Source: Arctopsyche grandis
Taxonomy: Eukaryota > Arthropoda > Insecta > Trichoptera > Hydropsychidae
Assembly: GCF_051622035.1 (NCBI RefSeq)
Contig: NC_135358.1
Span: 1,676,501 to 1,740,500, forward strand
DNA: 64,000 bases
Direction of reading: 5' to 3'
A program made the translations under genes and the position numbers. This document shows positions 29,976 through 40,796 of this stretch, piece after piece. Numbering within the stretch: the stretch's first letter is position 1; the number at the start of each line of letters is the position of its first letter. The notes beneath the pieces were generated by a model. The model saw nothing but the letters and a program-made list of their open reading frames with translations, did not search any database and had not been told where the DNA came from.

Positions 29976-32900
29976 ATGAGCTTCCTCTTGTGAGTCACAC
30001 CTCTCCCCCTTTTATCCCTTTCCCCCCCTTTCGCCCACTTCCTACTGACAAGTAAATACCAGGAAACAGAACAGAAACCGATTCTCAGAACAAAGCTCTT
30101 CACATAAACACCACAACATTACCCTCGTCCAAACAAAAAGACCTCACTCACATTCATTTAAAACATACTTCACACCTCTACATTTCAGCTCCGTGTTTTG
30201 GTTTAAAAGTGATTTTTTTTTCATACAAATTATAGTATTTTATTGCGATATAAAATCATCAAAAAAAATCGAATTAATTTCAAAGATGAAACCTAAAAGA
30301 AATTTCAACTTAGTATCTGTTGTTATAATAAAAAGTGGTTTTGATTTGTCCAATTTCCATACAGCTTTGATCATGTTCATTTTATATTATCAATATATAA
30401 TGTTCCACAAATAATTAATAAGTGCTCTTGGAACAGATATTTAAATGTTTTTTATGATTACTGAATTATGTTCACAATACGTCTTATATCTAATTTAACA
30501 GCTACTGATCTACTGATCATTTTCTATTTTATAATTTTAATTTAATTTCGTTAGTAATCATAGTATTATATTATTCTAATGTTAATATACAGCATAATGG
30601 GAAAAAGAGCTCATAAACCTATTTACAATTCTTAGAACTGTGGCTTTTAGTTATTCTCCCATTCCTCGTGGACTCCGTTTCTTAAATTCCCTGGATCGTG
30701 CCATTGACATTTGTCACATCTCTCTTCATTCTCTGCACCGCTTCCTAAGTTATGGAAGTCGCGACTATTTAGAAAGGTTGAGTTAGTTTATTTAATTATG
30801 ATTTTATTTAGAATTCTTTTTTTCTATGTCATGTTTCATTTAATTATCTTTTCTTTACTTAATTTGTATTTTTTCCTTTTGTACTTCTTAATCTTTTTAG
30901 CACACCCGTCACTTTGGAGCAATCTGTTAGACGAGTGTGTTTGATTAATTGATGTTGTTAAAAATAAAAATAAATAAATGCTCATAATACATCTAATACA
31001 TAATATTAATTGACTATCCAAAGCAGATTGATTGTGTATTACATTTTCGGTTTATTTCCCCTGTTCATTAATTCGGTCCAGTTTTCGAGTCACAACCGTT
31101 AAAAACGAACTTCAATGAAGAATATTCTTATCTCTGAACTCAAATTTTGTAATATGAAGCCAAAATTTCCCTATCGTCGGCCTCCATTCTCTAATTTGAA
31201 ACTCCCAACTGCACTTAAAATCCCATTAAACTTGGCCGTTGGCGATTTATGAACAGAATGTTGAATTTACACAGCGGTAGCAGGTCTAATAAGACATTCA
31301 AACCCAAGAAAAACATACCGGAGGGCACACATCAATATGACCTGATGAAGCATGCGGCGGCCACGCTCGGATCGGGAAACCTTCGACTGGCCGTCATGCT
31401 TCCGGAAGGCGAGGACTTGAACGAGTGGGTCGCCGTCAACAGTAAGCACTGCACAACTATATACATATATTATATTATACTGGATACCAAAACATCAATC
31501 TTTTGCCTAGCAACTCTAGTTTAGGAAATACGGCATAACTACCTTGCATGCTGACTCAACCACTCCGTCGAATAGCATGATTTTTGATAAACATAAACCA
31601 ATGTGGGCGAAATACTTCCCCTTATCATATTCTGATAAGTAAACCCTTTGAGTGTGGACGTCTTTTCTTTTGAAAGCCAGCCACGCTGATAATTTCGCCA
31701 ACATTTCCAACTATAATTATTTAGAAGTCCAATAGAAAGCAGGTGTAAAAATTGTAGCTTTTCCAAACAAACCCTAGATAACTACCGCCGAGGATTTCGA
31801 GTCTTCTAAAGGTGTGTTTAGACTCTCTAATATATCTTGCAACAAAATAAATCTATTAATGAATGTATTCTTCCAAAAGTAGTTCCGTCTTCTTCATTGT
31901 TGTTCAAATGTAATGCTCACAATATAAAAGTCAAGCCAAGTTAGTGATTTCCATCGAAAAATTCTGCTATGGTTATAAATTCAGAAATTTCAATGTAAAC
32001 TAGTCTTTATAAACATTGACACGAATCACACGACGCATTTTTTTTCAATGCAATTCTTGTTTATTTTTTACATACTCAAAATATAACGCCTATCGGCGTA
32101 TTTCAGGCTCATGGACTTGTTGGCAAAACGCCGATCGGCGTTGGTCAGCATTATTTTGTCTATATTGTTGCAAGATATATGTACATATATTAGAGAGTTT
32201 AAACACGCCTTTACAAAGCTCGAAATGCTCAGCGGTAGTTATCTAGGGCTATGATCTAGAGTTTGTTTGGATTAGCTGCAATTTTTAGACCTGTTTTCTA
32301 TTGGACTTCTAAATAATTGTAGTTGGAAATGTTGGCGAAATTATCAGCTTGGCTGGCTTTCAAAAGAAAAGACGTCCACACTCAAAGGGTTTACTTATCA
32401 GAATATGATAAGCGGAAGTGTTTCGCCCACGTTGGTTTATGTAAACTAGTCTTTATAAACATTGACACGAATCACACGACGCATTTTCGATGCATTTTTT
32501 TTTCAATGCAATTCTTGTTTATTTTTTACATACTCAAAATAGAACGCCTATCGGCGTATTTCAGACTCATGGACTTGTTGGCAAAACGCCGATCGGCGTT
32601 GGTCAGCATTATTTTGTTTATATTGTTGCAAGATATATGTTCATATATTAGAGAGTTTAAACACGCCTTTACAAAGCTCGAAATCCTCAGCGGTAGTTAT
32701 CTAGGGCTATGATCTAGAGTTTGTTTGGATTAGCTGCAATTTTTATACCTGTTTTCTATTGGACTTCTAAATAATTGTAGTTGGAAATGTTGGCGAAATT
32801 ATCAGCGTGGCTGGCTTTCAAAAGAAAAAACGTCCACACTCAAAGGGTTTACTTATCAGAATATGATAAGCGGAAGTGTTTCGCCCACGTTGGTTTATGT

Positions 32901-35900
32901 AAACTAGTCTTTATAAACATTGACACGAATCACACGACGCATTTTCGATGCATTTTTTTTTCAATGCACTTCTTGTTTATTTTTTACATACTCAAAATAG
33001 AACGCCTATCGGCGTATTTCAGACTCATGGCAAAACGCCGATCGGCGTTGGTCAGCATTATTTTGTTTATATTGTTGCAAGATATATGTACATATATTAG
33101 AGAGTTTAAACACGCCTTTACAAAGCTCGAAATCCTCAGCGGTAGTTATCTAGGGCTATGATCTAGAGTTTGTTTGGATTAGCTGCAATTTTTATACCTG
33201 TTTTCTATTGGACTTCTAAATAATTGTAGTTGGAAATGTTGGCGAAATTATCAGCGTGGCTGGCTTTCAAAAGAAAAGACGTCCACACTCAAAGGGTTTA
33301 CTTATCAGAATATGATAAGCGGAAGTGTTTCGCCCACGTTGGTTTATGTAAACCAGTCTTTATAAACATTGACACGAATCACACGACGCATTTTCGATGC
33401 ATTTTTTTTCAATGCAATTCTTGTTTATTATTTACATACTCAAATTAGAACGCCTATCGGCGTATTTCAGACTCATGGCAAAACGCCGATCGGCGTTGGT
33501 CAGCATTATTTTGTTTATATTGTTGCAAGATATATGTACATATATTAGAGAGTTTAAACACGCCTTTACAAAGCTCGAAATCCTCAGCGGTAGTTATCTA
33601 GGGCTACGATCTAGAGTTTGTTTGGATTAGCTGCAATTTTTATACCTGTTTTCTATTGGACTTCTAAATAATTGTAGTTGGAAATGTTGGCGAAATTATC
33701 AGCGTGGCTGGCTTTCAAAAGAAAAGACGTCCACACTCAAAGGGTTTACTTATCAGAATATGATAAGCGGAAGTGTTTCGCCCACGTTGGTTTATGTAAA
33801 CTAGTCTTTATAAACATTGACACGAATCACACGACGCATTTTCGATGCATTTTTTTTTCAATGCAATTCTTGTTTATTTTTTACATACTCAAAATAGAAC
33901 GCCTATCGGCGTATTTCAGACTCATGGCAAAACGCCGATCGGCGTTGGTCAGCATTATTTTGTTTATATTGTTGCAAGATATATGTACATATATTAGAGA
34001 GTTTAAACACGCCTTTACAAAGCTCGAAATCCTCAGCGGTAGTTATCTAGGGCTACGATCTAGAGTTTGTTTGGATTAGCTGCAATTTTTATACCTGTTT
34101 TCTATTGGACTTCTAAATAATTGTAGTTGGAAATGTTGGCGAAATTATCAGCGTGGCTGGCTTTCAAAAGAAAAGACGTCCACACTCAAAGGGTTTACTT
34201 ATCAGAATATGATAAGCGGAAGTGTTTCGCCCACGTTGGTTTATGTAAACTAGTCTTTATAAACATTGACACGAATCACACGACGCATTTTCGATGCATT
34301 TTTTTTCAATGCAATTCTTGTTTATTATTTACATACTCAAAATAGAACGCCTATCGGCGTATTTCAGACTCATGGCAAAACGCCGATCGGCGTTGGTCAG
34401 CATTATTTTGTTTATATTGTTGCAAGATATATGTACATATATTAGAGAGTTTAAACACGCCTTTACAAAGCTCGAAATCCTCAGCGGTAGTTATCTAGGG
34501 CTATTATCTAGAGTTTGTTTGGATTAGCTGCAATTTTTATACCTGTTTTCTATTGGTCGGCTTTCAACAGAAAAGACGTCTGCACTCAAAGGGTTGATGA
34601 ATGTATTTTTGCAAAACCAGTTCGATCTTCTTCATTGTTGTTAAAATGTAATGCTCACAATATAAACGCCAAGCCACAATCTAAAATACTCGGCAGTTAA
34701 AAATTTCCATCGGGTAATTCTGCTATGGTTTTAAATTCAGAAATTCCGATCTAAACGAATCTTTATAAACGTTGACAAATGAATTATACACGGTATACAC
34801 GATCCATGTTCAATGCATTTTTTGTTTAATGCTACCTGGAAAGGCTTAGCGGGTAGTATTCGTGTTTACTTTGTACATGCTCAAAATACGACGCGTATCG
34901 GCGTTTTTCAGGCCCATGGACTTGGTCAGCATTCAAAGGGTTAAGCGGAAAGTGTTGAACATTTCAAAACAACCGCAAGGCGGCGCGATAGGCGTTTCCG
35001 TTACGTGTCATGACACATTTCCTGTATGAGTTTGTTCCATAGAAGTTCAAAGCAACGTAAGGACATCATGGTAGATCTTACTCCAAGATGCTTTATAAGA
35101 TAAGATCATGTGTTGAATGACTGATCTTTTTACATGGTTTCGTTTGGAATAAGCCGGCTTAATTAACCTGTGCCTTCGAGCAGAGTGGTCACGGGTTCAA
35201 GTCCCACTAAAGTTCCGTTGCTGGCCAGACTTTGGCTTGTGACTCCAGGTCGATCGTTTCCTCACAGAATTTGCCAATTATTCTGATTATCATTAAAACA
35301 CTTCCTGTAAATTGGCAATTCCTTTCCAATCTATTGTTCAACTCCAACGTCTTGAGCTTCGCCAATTTCTATAATGAAATGCTGTTTGATTCGCATTGTA
35401 TAAAATGCTTGTATATTGTGTCCGTTTAAATGGACTCCTCGCTTTGGAGCGATCTGTAAAGACGAGTGTTCGTTTTCTTTGAAATAAAATAGCAGAATAG
35501 ACTAGTGGTTAGCATATAATGCTTCGAACAGAGTGGTCACGGGTTCAAATCCCACTGGTTTCTGCTGGCCAGACCTTGGATTTGATCGTTTCCTATCATA
35601 GTTTGCCGATTGATCTGATTTTCATTGAACAAATTGGCAACCTTACCTATTTTCTAGCAAAATCTCGAATTTTCAGCAATCTCGAATTTCGCTGAATTGT
35701 ATATTATGCTGCAAATTTACAAATTCGATCATAGATGTCTCCGTGGATATTAATTGATATGTATTTGTGTACTTTGCATATAATGTTTCTGGGCCAGGAA
35801 GGCGTATTAGGCTTTCCCGGTATAAATTAAAGATAAAAATAAAATATGCGGTCGGTTTAATCGACGTTGTGATTAATAAGGAGTGTGTGTGTGTGTGTGC

Positions 35901-38136
35901 TGTGTGATCTCCGAGACTACATATGTGCATAGGTCTGGCCATGTTTTGTATCGCGTGTTTGTGATTTCAGCCGTGGACTTCTTCAACCAGATCAACATGC
36001 TGTACGGCACTATCACGGAGTTCTGCACGGAGAAGAGTTGCACGATCATGTCGGCGGGGCCCAAGTACGAGTACCATTGGGCCGACGGGCACACGGTGAA
36101 GAAGCCGATCAAGTGCTCGGCGCCGAAGTACATCGACTATCTGATGACGTGGGTGCAGGATCAGCTGGACGACGAGACACTGTTCCCGTCCAAGATAGGC
36201 GTGCCGTTCCCCAAGAACTTCCTGTCCATCGCCAAGACGATACTGAAGCGTCTGTTCAGGGTGTACGCGCACATATATCATCAGCATTTCGAAGAGGTCG
36301 TTCAGTTGGGCGAGGAGGCCCACTTGAACACGTCCTTTAAACATTTTATATTTTTCGTTCAGGTATATTGAATTTTTACCAACCGACGTGTTTATGAAGA
36401 TTTGTGTCTTTGTTGGGTTTGACGAACGGCGTACTGTGAATTGATTTAAAAAAAAATTTAAGCCATTCCAATCGAAATTTTTGTGCTTGTTTTTAACCTT
36501 TCCACCGCGTACGACTACTATACATGTCCTAGCGAACATGCCCTCAGCGCGCGAGACACGCATTATATGTCTTGGAAGTTCCAACCTGTATAAGAGCCGT
36601 CTATTGTGTTAAAATTTTATAGCTTGGTTGAAAATATTACTAAATGTATACTTTACCAAATTCAATAGATGGCAGTAGTCAAAAAAATTAAAATATAGGT
36701 TGTAAAATTCAAAAAAAATTTACAACCTATATTTATAGTCGAAAACGCGATAACAAAATCCGCAAAAAAGCAGCCGCGTACAGGGCATGTTCGCTAAATT
36801 TGGCGACGCGGGCAAAGGGTTAAAGAGGAAATGAAGTTGACCGTTAATAATGCCCTCAACATTAGGTCCTCTTGAAAAATTTACTATAAATATTGTTGCG
36901 TAGGTGGTGGGTGGAAGATCCAAGTAAAAGGCCAAAGTCGTGTTACAGCATTTATTGGTGATTGAGGCGATACACGCACTGGCAGTGCTCTGTCCAGAAT
37001 GTCTTGATATGATCCTTATAAAGGGACAGGTCGCTCAAGGCATCTTCGACGTTCGGTTACTTCCCCATTGTTTAGGCATGTACCCGGATATGTATTCCCA
37101 TGACACTAAGTCCCACGCTATCGGTCACTTCTGAGAAGGGACCAATAGCGGCTAATTCGGTGGCCATTGTTTAGCCTACTTGCACTAATTCTGGAGATAA
37201 TCCTTGAAAACAATTATAACGGTCACACAGTCTCTGGGATGCTACTCGGCCTAATCCGATTGGACTAACTCGGCGGTGTACATAACACTATTAGGAATTA
37301 CATTGAGCAACCAAAAAAAATTACCGGAGATGAGACTAATCAATTTTTACCCAGTTTGAACTCGTTGATGAGTTATGAATGTTTGAAAAGATGCGCAAAT
37401 TTTGCATTCAACTCAAAAACTAGTATTGCTGTGCCAAAAGTCAGAAGAAATTTGGGTTCTTATCCGATCGTGTTCAAACTTTGCCATTTTTAAATGCTCC
37501 TAAACGAGAAAAAACCAATAAAAATCATTATCATATTCGAATTCAGTTGGTCAAACTTAGTAGAGATTGGTTAGTCTCCGCTCCGGTATGTAAATAATGG
37601 GATTTGTTTGTTGCTCAGTGTTATTAATTTAAAATGTTGTATTGGATAAATCTTAAACGCTTTTTTACAAACCTCCATTCACTTTTAATTCAGGAAAAGA
37701 TCTGCCTCTTATCCGATCGTTTTCATACTTTGTGCCATATGGCTCATTTTGGTCATCAATATAAGTAAATGGATCTTCCGCCATTACGATACAGATAAAA
37801 TATCGTTTAAGACGCGTTTCAAGTTTGCAAATTTTAAATCTGGGTGACGTCTACGTAGTCTTTAGTTTTATACATAGATGGCGGTAGTAAAATAAAATTA
37901 TTGGTATTTTTATTCAAAATAATAATTTATTAATTATGTATATTGAGTTCACATTGATTCACAGTTTGCCATTACGAAATTGATTGAAGATGCAAATTTT
38001 CGTTTATTTATTGTATTGCGTTTAATCTTAATGACATTCATCTTTCTCACTTTAGGAATTCAGTTTGATAGAACGTCGAGAATTGGCGCCATTGCAAGAA
38101 TTAATAGAAAAACTAACGGCCAAAGACGCACGATGA
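29976..38136 (+). CDS. mats: MOB kinase activator 1 (mats)
   Basis: MOB1 binds and activates Warts/LATS (NDR-family) kinases in the Hippo pathway, in the cytosol and at the cortex. Four coding exons, 29976-29989, 31275-31441, 35971-36362 and 38056-38136, join in phase to 217 codons, close to the 216 of human MOB1A. The first exon encodes only MSFL plus part of a Phe codon. The next gives GSRSNKTFKPKKNIPEGTHQ and ends at the AVN/T junction. The third carries the zinc-binding motif residues (Cys in TEFCTEKSC, His in AHIYHQHF) and KFIFFVQ-like HFIFFVQ. The last reads EFSLIERRELAPLQ and ends AKDAR. The frame is intact and very conserved. The second intron (4.5 kb) holds a satellite array and SINEs, and the third holds MITEs. 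It runs toward SF1 on the opposite strand. Confidence 0.96.
30635..30978 (+). mobile_element. 5'-truncated non-LTR retrotransposon (3' end)
   Basis: Coding remnants in one frame read PRGLRFLNSLDRAIDICH and LHRFLSYGSRDYLE, typical of the C-terminus of a Jockey/CR1-type reverse transcriptase polyprotein. CACTTTGGAGCAATCTGTTA follows, and then an AAATAAATAAA tail. It interrupts a segment whose uninterrupted copy is at 29599-29760. A shorter related tail lies at about 35435-35490. Confidence 0.65.
31644..34940. repeat. Satellite array derived from a TTAA-type MITE, in mats intron 2
   Basis: At least five head-to-tail units of 448-458 bases run from about 32270 to 34550; equivalent points lie at 32323, 32781, 33230, 33678 and 34127. 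Each unit carries the MITE terminus GACGTCCACACTCAAAGGG, the palindrome AACGCCGATCGGCGTT, the block GTTTAAACACGCCTTTACAA and TAGTTATCTAGGGCTA. The left flank (31644-31900) is in the opposite orientation, so the array sits inside an inverted structure. The outer ends match the P1 MITE at 12838-13351 (CCCTTTGAGTG... and ...CATTCAAAGGG before TTAA at 34941-34944). Small open frames repeat with the unit and are not genes. Confidence 0.85.
35145..35430 (+). mobile_element. SINE copy
   Basis: GTGGTCACGGGTTCAAGTCC, then TGTGACTCCAGGTCGATCG and the GAATTTGCCAATTATTCTG body form a copy with a partly degraded head. Confidence 0.65.
35495..35830 (+). mobile_element. SINE copy
   Basis: ACTAGTGGTTAGCATATAAT, GTGGTCACGGGTTCAAATCC, TTCTGCTGGCCAGACCTTGG and GTTTGCCGATTGATCTG form the family order. 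The copy ends near GGGCCAGGAAGGCGTATTAG. Confidence 0.7.
36497..36819. mobile_element. TTAA-target MITE, family P2, in mats intron 3
   Basis: TTAA flanks both sides (36493-36496 and 36820-36823). The ends are CCTTTCCACCGCGTACGAC and GACGCGGGCAAAGGG. A closely similar copy lies at 52875-53196 and a longer relative at 47880-48385. The centre has a perfect short inverted repeat (TATAGGTTGTAAA...TTTACAACCTATA). It is non-coding. Confidence 0.8.
36894..37265 (-). mobile_element. Diverged LTR-like copy related to 3713-4108
   Basis: TTGTTGCGTAGGTGGTGGG, AAAAGGCCAAAGTCGTGTTA and CAGCATTTATTGGTGATTGA match the solo LTR. The right end continues into GGTCACACAGTCTCTGGGAT, absent from the first copy but also present at 29335-29355. 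Target duplication not found. Confidence 0.5.
37266..38055. other. Rest of mats intron 3
   Basis: Segments near 37680-37890 (CTCTTATCCGATCGTTTTCA; AGTAAATGGATC) also occur near 10960-11045, and TGGCGGTAGTAAAATAAAAT also occurs near 11607, so this is a mosaic of dispersed repeats. No coding sequence is seen. Confidence 0.4.
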
Positions 38137-38813
38137 ATTCCGGCGCTTTCTCCATCACATAAACACTGGGAAGAAAAAAAAAACCATCTTTGTTGATTTC
38201 GTCAGCTTTAATTTAACGTTACACACACTTTTGTACTACGCATAGAACTATTATTATTATATATGTATAATGTTTTCATTTTTAGCGAGACGAGTCTCCG
38301 CCTTATCATTATATCATTTTGTCGAATCTCAAAGAACTGCACTTGTATATATTATTATATTATATTATTATAAAACAAAACACAAAAAAAATATGTATTC
38401 AAGTCTATTATAATATGTACTTCAATCTATAAATATTATAAGTTTGGTCAATCATGTATACGTGTGCGCAATATTTCATTCGGAAAGACACATTACCGCA
38501 TATGACCGTATCTTTTAAGGATAATTCAATGATTTGAAGATACATCCAATGTATCAAGATTTCTATATATATATATATATATATATTTATAATATTATTT
38601 CTAGTCATTCGTTTCATCGCCACATTGAAATTCAACCGAACGGAAGCTGTCTGTGTATAAATTATAATGAAATACTCAAAACTGCACGAATTCACTGATA
38701 ACCCTTATCGTAACGTCGGGTCTAAGTACAAATACGTAAATCTCACACTGCACACTCGTACTATGACGTAAAAGTATACTATAAAACGATATAATGAAAT
38801 ATTTAATATAAAA

Positions 38814-38819
38814 AATAAA
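38814..38819 (+). terminator. Candidate polyadenylation signal of mats
   Basis: AATAAA lies about 680 bases after the stop. No closer AATAAA is followed by an obvious T/GT-rich tract. An (AT)n run lies just beyond, at about 38865-38897. Confidence 0.35.
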
Positions 38820-38862
38820 AGGATTCGAGCTTTTATACTTACACATATACATATATCATATG

Positions 38863-38900
<38 letters not shown>

Positions 38901-39081
38901 TAGTATGTTTAAATTACGAATGAAATTGTAGACCGCAGTCTCATTTAGCGATTGGTTTATCTTGTGTATAGTTAATTTATGAATCGATCGAGGCGGGCCC
39001 AATCTTTGTCAGTTTAGAAAGCATATACGGTGAATCGAAATCGAATCAACGATTCTTTTAGTCTATGAAAAACGTGTAAAG

Positions 39082-39904
39082 CAGCAGTTTTCAACCACCG
39101 GTGCACACAAATTTCTTGCCGATTTGAACGTTCTTGTTTGTTCAACTCGATAAAGATCTGTAATTTTAGATTAAATAAGAAGAGGCTAGTAAATAAAAAG
39201 GGTGCGATTTAACTGTACTTTGAGAAAAAAATACTTTGTATCTTAAAAGAAATGATTGTGCATTAAAATTTTGCATTATTTTCGGTGCATTAGACAATCT
39301 CGTATCGTGCATCGAATAAAATATTTTGGCATTATTTATTTATAGTTAGTTTTGGACCAATGTGGCATTACAGGAAAAACCTAATGCGCCACAATGGCCT
39401 ACATTTGATAAAGAAAAACAAAAAATGAAATACAGAAAATAAAATATTATTAAGTGACCATCAAAAAATATGAAACGATCATTCGAAAAAATAGATTTTA
39501 GCATTAGAATAGATACAAAAAGTGGCAACGTTGCCGTCTTCCGCTATTGACAAGTGTCAATAGTGTTTACTTTTGTTTACGTATGAATATGAATGACGCA
39601 AGGTCGCAAGCCGAAGAGTAAAAAAGAAGGAATCCTGTAGAGCGAAGCGTCGGTCGTTGTCGGTTCGTATTTTTCTATTCGCGACGTTGCCGATACATCT
39701 GTCACTTTAATGCACATTTCATCCGCTTTTTAAGTAGCAAATGATTTTTTCTATGGTCAAAGCAAAGTATCCGTCATTTTGAAGCGTACACAAATTTTTT
39801 GTAATTGCTTTTTTAAATGCACATTTATTTTGTTTAAATTGTTCCCTTAAAAAAATAGTGTGGGTTTTGTTTCCGTCTTATTCGATAATGGTTGAAAACC
39901 GCTG
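39082..39904. mobile_element. hAT-type element between mats and SF1
   Basis: CAGCAGTTTTCAACCACCGG on the left is mirrored by GATAATGGTTGAAAACCGCTG-type sequence on the right, giving inverted CAGC.GTTTTCAACCA ends as in many hAT elements. An 823-base interior without transposase contains a fragment of the repeat also seen at 8060-8100 (inverse, 39346-39410). Flanking duplications are decayed. Confidence 0.6.
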
Positions 39905-40796
39905 GTTGATAAATCAGTCATGTCTAAGAATTATTTAAAATAAAATAAAACAATCCTTAGTGTATGTAAGTCCGATTTGCAATATGTTTTTAGTTTAAGT
40001 TTGGGCCTGGTATTGGATGTGAACTTCGGTTTTATTATAAAAATAGAAATGATTGTTCTCATGTTTGTATCGTTTGTATTTTTTTTTTTTAATCGAGCAC
40101 TTCTTTTTCTGTATCAGTATTAAATAATCGGATGGTATTGAATAATTGGCGATTGATTGATTCTGCACGCTAAGTGTCTAGTTTAGTAAAACAAAAAAAG
40201 TACCACAAATTGTCAGCGATATATGCCTTGTTTATTAGGACCTGAACGGATCACTAGATGTAAATTTCAAATGGTTTAGTAATGAGATATGTATTGAATT
40301 GCGTATTTCTATTAGCGTAAGGAAGTTGTCAACTGAAATGTATATTTTTCCACCGTAATAAAAAAAAAATGAATAAATGTGTAAAGATTTCCATAGTAGA
40401 AATGTTACTATTTTAAAATTTGTGAATACATTAATTAAGAGGAATACTATTTCTTTGACATGAGGGGGGGGATGCACTGAGTTTAGAACAATCTTGTCTA
40501 TTTCTGTACATTTACCGTAATCTGTTTGTGAGGTATAATTTTATAAGAGGAATGTATAAAATAACGATAACAATAAATAAATAAAAAAGTAAATTAATAA
40601 TAATATTTAGTTTATTTTCATTTTTACTAATTTGATTATTATTCTTTTTCTATATAAATGAAAACATTTATGGAATACATTTTATGTGGATAAGCTTAAG
40701 ACTAAAAGTAAAGAGTATTGGTACACAATTCAAACACAAACCAATCATACCAAGTGAGGATTTAGCTAGACACATTTTTTAATCTCCGAGGATGAT
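39905..40796. other. Intergenic DNA and SF1 3' untranslated region
   Basis: AT-rich, no coding sequence. TTTATT at about 40611, which is AATAAA on the minus strand, may serve the SF1 transcript. Confidence 0.35.

Noticed and set aside
31516-34700. Repeated open frames of 60-133 codons (MEMLAKLSAWLAFKRK...) that look like a small gene family
   Set aside because: They recur exactly with the satellite unit, include MITE terminal sequence, and have no upstream or splice context; they are by-products of the tandem repeat.
31644-34940. CRISPR-like array
   Set aside because: The units are about 450 bases, without short repeat/spacer alternation, and the DNA is a eukaryotic intron.
36038-36340. 100-codon and minus-strand 205-codon frames overlapping mats exon 3
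   Set aside because: Shadows of the GC-rich, highly conserved MOB1 exon in other frames.
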